Source: SB11 sp965249955
GTDB lineage: Bacteria; Bacteroidota; Bacteroidia; UBA8524
Direction of reading: 5' to 3'
DNA length: 64,000 nucleotides
Assembly (NCBI GenBank): GCA_965249955.1
Contig: OZ252261.1
Coordinates: forward strand, 1,984,001 to 2,048,000
The notes beneath the pieces were generated by a model that worked only from the letters and a program-made list of their open reading frames with translations, was not told the origin of the DNA and made no database searches. A program made the position numbers and the translations under genes. This document shows, piece after piece, positions 25,985 to 35,625 of the stretch (its first letter is position 1; each line of letters starts with the position of its first letter).

Positions 25985-27325
25985 CTATCGCTCTATTTTA
26001 AAATCATTCATAAATGCAGTGGTAAAATTACCTGCTCTAAAGTCAGGGTCTTTCATTATCTGTAACTGCAAAGGTATTGTGGTTTCTATACCTTCAATAA
26101 CAAACTCGCTAAGGGCACGTTCCATTTTCACAATAGTTTCTTCACGTGTTTGTGCTGATACTATTAGCTTGGCTATCATGCTATCGTAATTAGGAGGTAT
26201 AGTATAACCTGCGTATATGTGGCTATCTACACGTACACCATGTCCGCCCGGTTTGTGCAGGTTAATAATTTTACCTGGTGAGGGGCGGAAATTGTTAAAG
26301 GGGTCTTCAGCATTAATACGGCACTCCATTGCGTGCTTTTGGGGCAAATAGTTTTTACCGCTAATGGGCACACCCGCAGCAATAAGTATTTGCTCTTTTA
26401 TCAAATCAAAGTTGATAACCTCTTCGGTTACGGGATGCTCTACCTGTATACGGGTATTCATCTCCATAAAGTAAAAGTTACGGTATTTATCTACCAAAAA
26501 CTCTACTGTACCTACACCCTCGTAGTTTATTGATTCTCCGGCTGCAATTGCAGCTGCACCCATTTTATCCCTTAATTCTGGGGTAACAAATGGTGATGGA
26601 GACTCTTCTATAAGTTTTTGGTGACGGCGTTGTACTGAGCAATCACGCTCGCTAAGGTGGCAAACTTTACCGTATTGGTCGCCTGCCAATTGTATTTCAA
26701 TATGGCGAGGTTCTTCAATATATTTTTCAAGATAAACACCATCGTTACCGAAGGCTGCACCTGCTTCTTGGCGGGCACTATCCCATGCTCCTTGAAATTC
26801 TTTGTCTTCCCAAATAATACGCATACCACGTCCACCACCACCTGCGGTAGCTTTTAGTATAACGGGGTAACCTATTTCTTTGGCTACTCTTATGCCTTCT
26901 TTCACATCTTTAAGCAAACCATCGCTACCGGGTATGGTAGGTACATTTGCTTTTTTCATAGTGTCTTTGGCGTTTGATTTGTCGCCCATTGAGTTAATCA
27001 TTTCGGGCGAAGCCCCAATGAATTTAATACCATGGTCGCGGCAAATGCTCGAGAATTTTGCGTTTTCTGAAAGAAAACCATAACCCGGGTGAATTGCATC
27101 AGCATTGGTTATCTCGGCTGCGGCAATAATATTGGGCATACTAAGGTAACTTAGTGGGCTAGGTGCAGGGCCTATACAAACAGCTTCATCGGCAAAACGC
27201 ACGTGTAAACTGTCTCTATCGGCTGTAGAATATACCGCAACGGTTTTGATACCCATTTCTTTACAGGTACGTATTATACGTAGGGCTATTTCGCCACGGT
27301 TGGCTATCAGTATTTTTTTAAACAT
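25985..27325 (-). CDS. accC: Acetyl-CoA carboxylase, biotin carboxylase subunit
   Basis: ATP-grasp enzyme that carboxylates the biotin on AccB using bicarbonate, the first half-reaction of malonyl-CoA formation. Length 446 is standard. Visible elements are N-terminal KILIANRGEIALRIIRTCKEMG, the glycine-rich ATP loop ATAGGGGRGMRI (about 164-175), the EKYIEEPRHIE block and MNTRIQVEHPVTE with the catalytic Glu/Arg cluster. It follows accB closely on the minus strand (44 bases) as the last gene of the yceD-rpmF-plsX-fabH-accB-accC run. Confidence 0.98.
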   Translation of the reverse strand: MFKKILIANRGEIALRIIRTCKEMGIKTVAVYSTADRDSLHVRFADEAVCIGPAPSPLSYLSMPNIIAAAEITNADAIHPGYGFLSENAKFSSICRDHGIKFIGASPEMINSMGDKSNAKDTMKKANVPTIPGSDGLLKDVKEGIRVAKEIGYPVILKATAGGGGRGMRIIWEDKEFQGAWDSARQEAGAAFGNDGVYLEKYIEEPRHIEIQLAGDQYGKVCHLSERDCSVQRRHQKLIEESPSPFVTPELRDKMGAAAIAAGESINYEGVGTVEFLVDKYRNFYFMEMNTRIQVEHPVTEEVINFDLIKEQILIAAGVPISGKNYLPQKHAMECRINAEDPFNNFRPSPGKIINLHKPGGHGVRVDSHIYAGYTIPPNYDSMIAKLIVSAQTREETIVKMERALSEFVIEGIETTIPLQLQIMKDPDFRAGNFTTAFMNDFKIER

Positions 27326-27369
27326 AAATTAGAATTTAAAAATTCGAAATTCGAAATTTCAAATTAAGA

Positions 27370-27849
27370 TTAAGCAGGTTCAACCAAAAACAGAGGTTGG
27401 TCGTACTCAACAGGTTGAGCATTTTCTACCAACACTTTTACTATTTTACCCGAAATTTCAGATTCAATTTCATTAAATAGTTTCATGGCCTCAACTATAC
27501 AAATTACATCACCACTACCAACTTCATCGCCAACATTTACAAATGCAGGTTTATCGGGTGATGATGAGCGGTAGAATGTGCCAATCATTGGTGATTTTAT
27601 TTCTACAAGCTTGCTTGCTGCGGGTGCTGCAGGGGTTGCTGCTGTTTCAGCAACGGGAGCTTTAGATTCTGCTACTTGCGCTACGGGTGCAGAAGCGGGT
27701 ATAGTAGCTTGTACTACTTGTGGCGCTTGCACTACATTAGGGGGTAGTTTTTTTATAGATAGTTTAAAATCTTTTCTTTCAATGTCAACTTCATCAACTC
27801 CTGATTCTGAGACAAATTTAATAAGCGATTGTATTTCTTTTAATTCCAT
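27370..27849 (-). CDS. accB: Acetyl-CoA carboxylase biotin carboxyl carrier protein
   Basis: Carries biotin between biotin carboxylase and carboxyltransferase. The 159-residue protein has an N-terminal helical part (1-38), a flexible Ala/Pro/Val-rich linker (about 38-80) and the biotinyl domain with EAMKLFNEIES. The biotinylated residue is Lys123. The biotin ligase gene (birA) is present at 46.7 kb. It is 71 bases downstream of fabH. Confidence 0.97.
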   Translation of the reverse strand: MELKEIQSLIKFVSESGVDEVDIERKDFKLSIKKLPPNVVQAPQVVQATIPASAPVAQVAESKAPVAETAATPAAPAASKLVEIKSPMIGTFYRSSSPDKPAFVNVGDEVGSGDVICIVEAMKLFNEIESEISGKIVKVLVENAQPVEYDQPLFLVEPA

Positions 27850-27920
27850 ATCAATATTTCTCTACGGGTAGGGTAATTCAAAAATGAAAAAGTTTTGTGA
27901 TTAAAACAAGTAAAGAGAAT

Positions 27921-28916
27921 TTAGCTGTTGTATGCCCACTTTAGGTACATAGAGCCCCAAGTGAAGCCACCGCCAAAGGTACTTAATATAAGGTTATCAC
28001 CTTTTTTAAGCTGTTTTTCGTAATCCCATAGTAAAAGTGGTAAAGTACCGTTGGTAGTATTGCCATACTTTTCTATGTTTATCATCACCTTGTTTTTATC
28101 AAGGTTTATGCGCTCGGCTGTAGCATCAATAATGCGTAAGTTAGCTTGATGAGGTACTAACCATGCTACATCTTCAGGTTTTAGTTTATTACGTTCTATT
28201 ATCTGGTGGGTAACATCGGCCATATTAGTAACGGCAAATTTAAATACCACTTTTCCATCTTGATATACGTAATGCTCACCTGCATCAATGCTTTCATGTG
28301 TAGGTGGTTTTAATGAGCCACCTGCTTTTTGATGCAAAAACTGTCTTCCCGAACCATCTGAATGCAACACAGAGTCTATAACTCCATAACCGTCAGTATT
28401 AGGTTCAAGCAAAACTGCACCAAGCCCATCGCCAAATATTATACAGGTATTTCGGTCGGTATAGTCAATTATTGATGACATTTTATCGCCACCCACAACC
28501 AGTACTTTTTTGTATTTACCGCTTTCAACCATTTTGCTACCTACTTCCATACCAAACAAAAAGCCAGAGCAAGCTGCACCTAGGTCAAATCCCCAAGCAT
28601 TTTTTGCTCCAATCTTATCGCACAATATGTTTGCAGTAGCAGGAAAAATAAGGTCGCCCGTAATGGTACAACAAACAACCATGTCAATTTCATCGGCACC
28701 AATACCACGTTTTTCAAGCAGTACTTTTATGGCTTCAACAGCCATATCGCTAGTTGCTTTGCCGGGCGTTTTCAAAATATGTCTTTCGCGTATTCCCGTG
28801 CGGCTGCGTATCCATTCGTCAGACGTGTCTACCAATTTTTCTAAATCGAAATTGGTAAGTAAATCTTCGGGAACGTATCCGCCAACTGCTGTGATGGCTG
28901 CTGTGATTTTTTCCAT
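27921..28916 (-). CDS. fabH: 3-oxoacyl-ACP synthase III (KAS III)
   Basis: Condenses acetyl-CoA (or branched acyl-CoA) with malonyl-ACP to start each fatty-acid chain. Length 331 is normal. The catalytic triad is visible: Cys116 in GAACSGF, His256 in VPHQANLRI and Asn286 in KYGNTTNGT. N-terminal TSDEWIRSRTGIRERH is the family signature for acyl-CoA binding. It sits two bases from plsX, in the common plsX-fabH pairing, so fatty acid initiation and phospholipid acyl transfer are co-expressed. Confidence 0.97.
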   Translation of the reverse strand: MEKITAAITAVGGYVPEDLLTNFDLEKLVDTSDEWIRSRTGIRERHILKTPGKATSDMAVEAIKVLLEKRGIGADEIDMVVCCTITGDLIFPATANILCDKIGAKNAWGFDLGAACSGFLFGMEVGSKMVESGKYKKVLVVGGDKMSSIIDYTDRNTCIIFGDGLGAVLLEPNTDGYGVIDSVLHSDGSGRQFLHQKAGGSLKPPTHESIDAGEHYVYQDGKVVFKFAVTNMADVTHQIIERNKLKPEDVAWLVPHQANLRIIDATAERINLDKNKVMINIEKYGNTTNGTLPLLLWDYEKQLKKGDNLILSTFGGGFTWGSMYLKWAYNS

Positions 28917-28918
28917 TT

Positions 28919-29878
28919 TTAAGATGAAAGGGAAAATGAATTCCTAATTTTTTCGGGTAGTTTTGATTCGGCTACGTTAAGTCCCAGTTTTATCATATTT
29001 AAAAATGATGTTGCTGAAGAATTTCCGTGACCAATAATTACGGGGGCGTTAACACCTAAAACGGCTGTACCTCCGTAAAGTTCGGGGTTGAACATATTTA
29101 AAAAATCATCTTTAACCCCACGTTTCATCAACAAGTAGCACATGCTTTCGCAAGCTTTTAGTATGGCGTTTCCTGTGAAACCATCGCATACTACTACATC
29201 TGATTTATCTAAGAACAAGTCGCGCCCTTCGGCATTACCTATAAAGTTAAATAAAGGTGTGCCTTCCATAAGTTGGTAGGCGGCTTGTGTATTAAGGTTT
29301 CCTTTTTCTTTTTCTTCTCCAATGTTTAGTAATGATACCCTTGGGTTATCAATACCGTACACATATTTAGCATATAGTGAACCTAATACACCAAACTGGA
29401 AAAGAACATCGGGTTTGCAATCGGCATTTGCACCCATATCTAACATATAGCCAAGGCCGCCTGTTATTTTGGGTAGTATTGTGCCAATTGCAGGGCGTAT
29501 AACACCTTCTATGGTTTTAACGCTATACATAGCACCCACCATCATAGCACCGGTATTGCCTGCGCTTGCAAAGGCATCAATTTGCCCTTCCTTTAACAAA
29601 CCAAAACCAATGGCTATGCTTGAGTTCCTTTTTTGCGATATAGCTTTTACAGGCGAATCTGCCATACCGATAACTTCATCGGCATGTACAAAATGAAAGA
29701 TATCTGCATTTACACCCGCTTCATCAAAAAGTGGTTTAGCAGTTTCTTTGTTGCCTATAAGCACTACCTCAGTGCCCGGAAGTTCTTTGACTGCTTGTGC
29801 ACAGCCTTTAATTGCTTCAAGGGGGCCAAGATCGCCGCCCATAATGTCAATGCCAATACGCATTTTTTGGGTAGGCAA
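28919..29878 (-). CDS. plsX: Phosphate acyltransferase PlsX
   Basis: Converts acyl-ACP to acyl-phosphate, the acyl donor for PlsY in glycerophospholipid synthesis. It is a peripheral membrane enzyme of 319 residues. Typical blocks are IGIDIMGGDLGPLEAIKG near the start, MADSPVKAISQKRNSSIAIG, DAFASAGNTGAMM and VVCDGFTGNAILKACE. It lies one base from rpmF and two bases from fabH, the classic rpmF-plsX-fabH order. Confidence 0.97.
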   Translation of the reverse strand: MPTQKMRIGIDIMGGDLGPLEAIKGCAQAVKELPGTEVVLIGNKETAKPLFDEAGVNADIFHFVHADEVIGMADSPVKAISQKRNSSIAIGFGLLKEGQIDAFASAGNTGAMMVGAMYSVKTIEGVIRPAIGTILPKITGGLGYMLDMGANADCKPDVLFQFGVLGSLYAKYVYGIDNPRVSLLNIGEEKEKGNLNTQAAYQLMEGTPLFNFIGNAEGRDLFLDKSDVVVCDGFTGNAILKACESMCYLLMKRGVKDDFLNMFNPELYGGTAVLGVNAPVIIGHGNSSATSFLNMIKLGLNVAESKLPEKIRNSFSLSS

Positions 29879-29879
29879 A

Positions 29880-30065
29880 TTATTCTTCGTTTTTGCCCTT
29901 CATTACTTTAACACCTTTGTACATACCGGTTTCTACATTTACACGGTGGTACAATGAAGGTTCGCCAGTACTAGGATCGATAAAGATAGGTCTGCTGTCC
30001 AATTTGTGGTGAGTCCTTCTTTTGTCCCTACGGGCTTTGGATACTTTGCGCTTAGGATGTGCCAT
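29880..30065 (-). CDS. rpmF: 50S ribosomal protein L32
   Basis: A 61-residue basic ribosomal protein. The N-terminus AHPKRKVSKARRDKRRTHHKL is characteristic of L32. The zinc-binding cysteine pairs of some L32 versions are absent, so this is the C-minus form. Placed between the DUF177 gene and plsX as in most bacteria, which couples ribosome and lipid synthesis. Confidence 0.97.
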   Translation of the reverse strand: MAHPKRKVSKARRDKRRTHHKLDSRPIFIDPSTGEPSLYHRVNVETGMYKGVKVMKGKNEE

Positions 30066-30082
30066 TTTATTTCAGTTTTATT

Positions 30083-30595
30083 TTATTCTAATAAATCTTT
30101 TAACTTCTCCCAGCGTGGGTCGGCGTTGTTATCATCGTCGTCCCTGCTGTTCAATTTTTCAATCACCTTTGGGTCGCAACCCTTGGGTATGTTTGCTTCT
30201 TCGCAAGTTTTGCGAATGGGCAGTGAGAGGTAAACCATATCGTATATGTGTTGTGCCATGTGAAATACTGCTTCGCCGGCAGGCACATATACTATTTCGT
30301 CTTCATCTTCTTTTTGTGTTTCGCTTAGTTTTACTATCAACTCTAAGCGGCTTTTCGTTGGAAAGTCAATTGTTCTAAGACATCTGTCGCATTCCAACTT
30401 CACTGTTCCTTCACCTTCAATAATCGTAGGAAAGTTGTTGCCTGTTCGCTCAATCTCTACTTTTATATCAATCTCACCATTTTTAATAGTGCTTTCTTCA
30501 AAGGCACTAAAAAAGGCACTGTCTATTTCAAAATTATAAACGTCTGCTTCTTTAACCTTGAGCAAATCTATTTTGTATTTACCTGCGCCAACCAT
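30083..30595 (-). CDS. DUF177 (YceD) family protein
   Basis: A 170-residue protein starting at ATG 30595; the frame extends to a TTG at 30622, but the family N-terminus (G-x-Y-x-I-x-L) begins at the ATG. It has the typical VKLECDRCLRTIDFPTKSRLELIVKL block with paired cysteines, YDMVYLSLPIRKTC, and a Cys at GCDP near the acidic C-terminus. DUF177 proteins precede rpmF nearly everywhere and have been linked to 23S rRNA maturation in other organisms. Eighteen bases separate it from rpmF. Confidence 0.92.
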   Translation of the reverse strand: MVGAGKYKIDLLKVKEADVYNFEIDSAFFSAFEESTIKNGEIDIKVEIERTGNNFPTIIEGEGTVKLECDRCLRTIDFPTKSRLELIVKLSETQKEDEDEIVYVPAGEAVFHMAQHIYDMVYLSLPIRKTCEEANIPKGCDPKVIEKLNSRDDDDNNADPRWEKLKDLLE

Positions 30596-30723
30596 TTTAC
30601 TCTCCACGAAAATAGTCGGCAAAAATACGGTAATTGTATCAAATTAACAATGTGTGTATTTGTTTTTTGGCAATTTGCCGTAAAACACTTATTGTAGAGT
30701 TGTTTATAGCTTCAAAACAACCC

Positions 30724-31797
30724 TTAAAACTCCATACGGAAACGTTCTTTTTTTAGCGATGTAAACTTTAATGGGTTTTCATGTATGTCCTTTTCATTAT
30801 TGCGGGTGCGGAGTAAATCTAAGGCCATATATATGGCTGCTCGCATTGATGATGGGCTTGCCATATTTTTACCTGCAATATCGTATGCCGTTCCATGGTC
30901 GGGCGAAGTACGAATTACGGGCAAACCGGCTGTAAAGTTCACTCCTTCTTCTACCTCAAGGTATTTAAAGGGGATTAAACCTTGATCGTGGTACATAGCC
31001 AACACAGCATCAAACTTGTTGTGTTTACGCGCTGCAAAAAAACCATCGGCGGCATAAGGGCCAAAAGCCAATATGCTTTCGTTTTTGGCTTGCTCAATGG
31101 CGGGTATTATTATGTTTTGCTCTTCATCTCCTATAAGGCCACCATCGCCGGCATGTGGATTTAAAGCTAATACAGCTATGCGAGGTTTGGTTATAGCAAA
31201 ATCGGTTTGCAAGCTGGTACGCATTATGCGTAGTTTTTCTATTATTTTTTCTTGGGTAATATGGTTAGAGACTTCTTTTATAGGCACATGGCCTGTAACT
31301 AAGCCAACACGCAAATCTTCGCCCGTTAAAAACATCATGTGCTGAGGCGAATTGAATTGCTCAGCCAAATACTCTGTATGTCCTGCAAAACGGAAAGTAT
31401 TGCTTTGTATAGTGTTTTTATCAATGGGTGCTGTTACGATAGCATCAAGCAAGCCTTCTTTTGCCATGGCTACTGCGTCTTCAAGCGATTTCAGGGCGTA
31501 TTTACCCGCTATTGCATCGGGCTGGCCTGGTTTTATTTCGGTTTCTTCTTCCCAGCAGGTAAAAAGATTGGGACGTTTGTTATTCGCTTGGTCTATCGAT
31601 TTGATGTAGTTAAAGCTAAAATCGCCCATGTCCATTGCTTTGCGGAAAAACGATAACACTTTTACCGAACCAAAAACAATGGGTATGCAATGGTTTAGCA
31701 AGCGGTTATCGTGCAGGGCTTTTAAAATAATCTCTACACCTATGCCATTATAATCACCAATGGTGATGCCTATTTTGGGTAGTTCTTTTTGGCTCAT
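30724..31797 (-). CDS. pdxA: 4-hydroxythreonine-4-phosphate dehydrogenase PdxA
   Basis: NAD-dependent oxidative decarboxylation of 4-phosphohydroxy-L-threonine, giving the amino-ketone substrate of PdxJ in vitamin B6 synthesis. The 357 residues fit the longer Bacteroidota form. Metal-binding histidines appear in FAGHTEYLAEQF, LNPHAGDGG and MYHDQGLIPFK. N-terminal IGITIGDYNGIGVE carries the usual GDPxGIGPE-like motif with Asp-Tyr-Asn. It lies 37 bases from the upstream pepA gene. pdxJ is at 11.2 kb. Confidence 0.96.
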   Translation of the reverse strand: MSQKELPKIGITIGDYNGIGVEIILKALHDNRLLNHCIPIVFGSVKVLSFFRKAMDMGDFSFNYIKSIDQANNKRPNLFTCWEEETEIKPGQPDAIAGKYALKSLEDAVAMAKEGLLDAIVTAPIDKNTIQSNTFRFAGHTEYLAEQFNSPQHMMFLTGEDLRVGLVTGHVPIKEVSNHITQEKIIEKLRIMRTSLQTDFAITKPRIAVLALNPHAGDGGLIGDEEQNIIIPAIEQAKNESILAFGPYAADGFFAARKHNKFDAVLAMYHDQGLIPFKYLEVEEGVNFTAGLPVIRTSPDHGTAYDIAGKNMASPSSMRAAIYMALDLLRTRNNEKDIHENPLKFTSLKKERFRMEF

Positions 31798-31834
31798 GTT
31801 TTAAACAGAAAAGGGGTTTAACAAAGGCAAATGT

Positions 31835-33268
31835 TTATTTGCCACCGTAGTTTTTCAAGAAATCAAGCATAAAGCGTACGCCTGCTCCTGTACCTTGTTT
31901 ACCTCGATAGTTATCTACTCCGTGCAAGTATGCAGGGCCGGCAATATCAAAGTGCATCCAAGGATAGTCAGTAAAGTGTTCTAAAAATTTACCTGCGGTA
32001 ATAGCACCTGCTACTGGGCCACCTATGTTTTTTATCTCAGCAATTTCTGATTTTATAAGGTCGTTATATTCTTCCCAAAATGGCAACTCAACTAAGCGTT
32101 CGTATACGTTTTCACCGCTTGTTTTTAGTGTGCTTTTGGTTTTTTCAGGGGCAGTACCCATACATACTATACCGTATTTGCCTATGGCCATAGCAGCAGC
32201 ACCTGTAAGGGTTGCAAAATCTACCACCAACTCAGGTTTAAATTTTTGTGCATACGATAGTGCATCGGCTAATATCATGCGGCCTTCAGCATCCGTATTT
32301 AATACTTCAACGTTTAGTCCGTTGTGCATTTTTATTACATCACCGGGTGCATAAGCATTTTCACCGGGACGATTATCGGTAGCAGGAATTAATGAGATGA
32401 TATGAACGGGCAGTTTCATTTTGGCTGCACCATATATAGCACAGGCTGCAACGGCAGCGCCACCCATATCGCTCTTCATGTAATCCATACTGTTTGCAGT
32501 AGGTTTTAGGCTTAGCCCTCCTGTATCGTATACCACACCTTTACCTACCAATATTATAGGGTTTTTGTTTACCGCTTTGGCGGGTTTGTACTCCATAATG
32601 GTGAAGGTAGGTGGCGTTTGGCTACCCATGTTTACGGCCAAAAGACCGCCAAATTTTAGGGCTTCTATTTTAGTTTTGGTAAGTACTTCTACTTTTATGC
32701 CTGCCTCTTTGCCCATTTCCTCAAATTGTTGAGCCATTTGCAAAGCATCAAGATACGATTGGGGTTCGTTTACCAATGTGCGGGCGGTGCAGGTAGCATC
32801 AATAACAATATTTAAATTGTCAACATCAGCTTTCTTTACCTCATCGGCTACTATATGTATTTGGCCAAGGCTGTTTTTTTCTTTGGCAATATCTTTTTTA
32901 TACTTTAAAAACTGGTAGTTGCTAAGGGCTATACCTTCGGCTACGCAAAGTATACCTTGTGCATCGGCACCGGTTATTTGCACGTGTTCTTTTTTTGCTG
33001 CATTTAGTTTGCCGCAAATGGCAAACCCTGCATTACGGTATTTTTCTGCATTTTTATAGGCGGCATCTTGTGCAGGATCAAGCACTATAAAAACCAATCG
33101 GTCTAAATTTTGAAGGGTAATATTTTTCTCGTCACCTTTTATTTTTTCTTTCACATAAGCGGCTTCGGCTTTGCTTAAGCCTGCATCTTCCCACTTGGTT
33201 TTTTTGTTGCCAATAATTACTAATGGCAGCTGATTATCAATGGCTTTAGCCTTTTTTATAATAGTCAT
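31835..33268 (-). CDS. Leucyl aminopeptidase, M17 family
   Basis: Cytosolic di-zinc aminopeptidase of 477 residues. The C-terminal catalytic domain contains VGKGVVYDTGGLSLKP (metal ligand Asp and catalytic Lys), MKSDMGGAA and the signature NTDAEGRMILADAL (about 319-332), with the bicarbonate-site Arg inside it. The N-terminal macro-like domain is shorter or more divergent, as is common. It is probably the first gene of the minus-strand run into pdxA. The 188-base intergenic region before the divergent symporter holds no clear structure. Confidence 0.95.
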   Translation of the reverse strand: MTIIKKAKAIDNQLPLVIIGNKKTKWEDAGLSKAEAAYVKEKIKGDEKNITLQNLDRLVFIVLDPAQDAAYKNAEKYRNAGFAICGKLNAAKKEHVQITGADAQGILCVAEGIALSNYQFLKYKKDIAKEKNSLGQIHIVADEVKKADVDNLNIVIDATCTARTLVNEPQSYLDALQMAQQFEEMGKEAGIKVEVLTKTKIEALKFGGLLAVNMGSQTPPTFTIMEYKPAKAVNKNPIILVGKGVVYDTGGLSLKPTANSMDYMKSDMGGAAVAACAIYGAAKMKLPVHIISLIPATDNRPGENAYAPGDVIKMHNGLNVEVLNTDAEGRMILADALSYAQKFKPELVVDFATLTGAAAMAIGKYGIVCMGTAPEKTKSTLKTSGENVYERLVELPFWEEYNDLIKSEIAEIKNIGGPVAGAITAGKFLEHFTDYPWMHFDIAGPAYLHGVDNYRGKQGTGAGVRFMLDFLKNYGGK

Positions 33269-33456
33269 ATATGTAGTATATTTAATAAAAGGTGGTAGGG
33301 TAATAAGAGTTGAATTAAAAACAGCGAAACTACGCTATTTAAGGCACAAACGCAATGCCGCAAGGCTACAGTTAACAGCCCCTTGCACCTACTACCCACA
33401 TCTGTGCAAAGAAAATACACAGGCACACTTGCGCTTTTCTATATTTTTACTGCCAC

Positions 33457-34977
33457 ATGAATGCGTATCTTATATTGGGTAGTATTGGCGGCTACTTTTT
33501 GCTACTGCTACTTATAGCATGGATAACGGGGCGAAAGGCCAATGCCTCGGGTTATTTTTTGGGCAACAAGTCGTCGCCTTGGATTATAGTGGCTTTGGGC
33601 ATGATTGGCGATTCGCTCTCGGGCGTTACCTTCATTTCAGTACCCGGTAAAGTGGGCACGGCTCATTTTTCGTACTTGCAATTGGTATTGGGTTTTTGGC
33701 TGGGCTATTTTGTTATAGCCTATGTGCTGTTGCCCGTGTATTACCGCATGAACCTGACCAGTATTTACACGTACTTGGAGGAGAGGTTTGGAAAACACTC
33801 GCAAAAAACGGGTGCATTATACTTTATGCTGTCGCGTTTATTGGGTGCAGCCGCTAGGTTGTATCTTACAGCATCGGTAATTCAGTTTTTTGTTTTCGAC
33901 CAATTTGGAGTGCCTTTTTGGCTTTCGGTTACTATTATTATCATTCTTATTTTACTCTATACTTATAAAGGAGGCATACAAACCCTTGTGTGGACGGATA
34001 CTTTTCAATCGTTGCTACTTATTGGGGGCGTGGTGTTTACCATTGTATCTATTACTGATAGTTTGGATTGGAGCTTGGGCGAAATGGTGGGCAAGGTATA
34101 CAATAGTGAGTATGCCGATATGCTGGTATTGGATTGGAAGGGAAAGTCTTTTCTGTTTAAAGATTTAATAGGCGGTATGTTTATTAGTATTGCTATGACG
34201 GGGCTAGACCAAAACATGATGCAAAAAAACCTAAGCTGCCCTAATCTTAAAGATGCTCAAAAAAATGTGGTGAGTTTCAGTTTTGTTATGGTGTTGGTAA
34301 ATGTGTTTTTTCTTTCGTTGGGAGCGTTGTTGTATATGTATGCTGAGCAGATTGGCTTTACGATGCCTGCAAAAACCGACGATTTGTTTCCTCAACTGGC
34401 ACTTAGTCATTTAGGGTTTGCCACAGGTATAGCCTTTATTATTGGGCTTACTGCCTCCACATTTTCTAGTGCCGATAGTGTGCTTACCACGCTTACCACC
34501 TCTTTTTATATTGATTTTTTAGATTTAGAACGAAACACGGCTTTAACCCAAGAACAGAAAACCCGAAAGCGGCACATAATACACGTAGTTTTTGCCGTTT
34601 TGTTATTGTTGGTAATACTACTGTTTAAAGCATTTAACAACCAAGCTATTATTGATACCGTATTTATAGTAGCCAGTTATACCTACGGCCCTTTACTAGG
34701 ATTGTTTGGCTTTGGTTTGCTATCAAAACGAAAAATTACCGACCAATTTGCTCCATTGGTGTGTATTGCTGCACCTGTGCTAACATACATTATTGCACTA
34801 TATAGTCCTGCTGTTTTAGGTGGTTATCAATTTGGTTTTGAATTACTAGCCGTAAACGGCTTACTTACTTACGTTGGTTTACTATTAATAAGTACTAAAA
34901 ATGACAGACAAAAAGATTTTGGACGCGGCCAAGGAATGGCCGGTGATGAAGATAACCGACTCGTGGCAGATATTTAA
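33457..34977 (+). CDS. Sodium:solute symporter family protein
   Basis: A 506-residue integral membrane transporter of the SSF (SLC5-like) family with about 13 membrane helices. Helpful segments are NASGYFLGNKSSPWIIVALGMIGDSLSGVTFISVPG near the start, GGIQTLVWTDTFQSLLLIGG, TGLDQNMMQKNLSCPNLKDAQKN and GLTASTFSSADSVLTTLTTSFYIDF. The last has the Ser/Thr residues used for the Na2 site. Substrate cannot be told from sequence. Its last 77 bases overlap the start of the LOG gene in another frame. Confidence 0.94.
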   Translation: MNAYLILGSIGGYFLLLLLIAWITGRKANASGYFLGNKSSPWIIVALGMIGDSLSGVTFISVPGKVGTAHFSYLQLVLGFWLGYFVIAYVLLPVYYRMNLTSIYTYLEERFGKHSQKTGALYFMLSRLLGAAARLYLTASVIQFFVFDQFGVPFWLSVTIIIILILLYTYKGGIQTLVWTDTFQSLLLIGGVVFTIVSITDSLDWSLGEMVGKVYNSEYADMLVLDWKGKSFLFKDLIGGMFISIAMTGLDQNMMQKNLSCPNLKDAQKNVVSFSFVMVLVNVFFLSLGALLYMYAEQIGFTMPAKTDDLFPQLALSHLGFATGIAFIIGLTASTFSSADSVLTTLTTSFYIDFLDLERNTALTQEQKTRKRHIIHVVFAVLLLLVILLFKAFNNQAIIDTVFIVASYTYGPLLGLFGFGLLSKRKITDQFAPLVCIAAPVLTYIIALYSPAVLGGYQFGFELLAVNGLLTYVGLLLISTKNDRQKDFGRGQGMAGDEDNRLVADI

Positions 34978-35599
34978 AATAATGGCCGAGTTTGTACAGG
35001 GGTTTGAAAAACTATCTGTAATAGGCCCTTGTGTTTCTATATTTGGTTCGGCACGTACCAAGCCCGACAATAAGTATTACCCTTTGGCTACTGAGGTGGC
35101 AACCAAGCTGTGCGAAGCAGGTTATGGGGTGATGACCGGCGGTGGCCCGGGCATTATGGAGGCTGGTAATAAAGGGGCAAAGGAAGTAGGTGGAAAATCG
35201 GTGGGGGTGAGTATTGATTTGCCTTTTGAAACCAAGAACAATGAGTATATAGATCGAGACAGGCTGATACACTTTGATTACTTTTTTGTGCGCAAAGTGA
35301 TGCTGGTAAAATATGCACAGGCTTTTGTGGTTTTCCCCGGTGGGTATGGCACTATGGACGAGCTTTTTGAAGCCCTTACACTGATACAAACTCAAAAGAT
35401 TGATAAATTTCCCATAGTGTTAATGGGTAGCGATTACTGGCAAGGTTTGATTGATTGGATACAAAAGGTGATGCTTGAGCAAGAAGGCAACATAAATTCT
35501 GAAGATTTGTTTATGTTTAAAATTGCTGATACTGCCGAAGATGCAGTAAACATTATTACTGAGTTTTATAAAACCGATATTTTGCAGCCTAATTTTTAG
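34901..35599 (+). CDS. LOG family protein (TIGR00730)
   Basis: A 232-residue Rossmann-like protein of the LOG family, many members of which release free cytokinin-type bases or hydrolyse nucleoside 5'-monophosphates. The conserved motifs are GGGPGIMEAGNKGA (80-93) and PGGYGTMDE (146-154), with the catalytic Arg at about 131 in FFVRKVMLVKYA. The ATG at 34901 lies inside the symporter gene, overlapping it by 77 bases. The N-terminal residues before IGPCVSIFGSAR match the usual extended form, so the overlap seems real. Confidence 0.93.
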   Translation: MTDKKILDAAKEWPVMKITDSWQIFKIMAEFVQGFEKLSVIGPCVSIFGSARTKPDNKYYPLATEVATKLCEAGYGVMTGGGPGIMEAGNKGAKEVGGKSVGVSIDLPFETKNNEYIDRDRLIHFDYFFVRKVMLVKYAQAFVVFPGGYGTMDELFEALTLIQTQKIDKFPIVLMGSDYWQGLIDWIQKVMLEQEGNINSEDLFMFKIADTAEDAVNIITEFYKTDILQPNF

Positions 35600-35625
35600 G
35601 CTCGGTTTTTGGCTTGTTGGTGTTC

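Noticed and set aside
33269..33456. Small gene or structured RNA between pepA and the symporter
   Set aside because: No convincing frame, hairpin or promoter pair; probably only divergent promoters.
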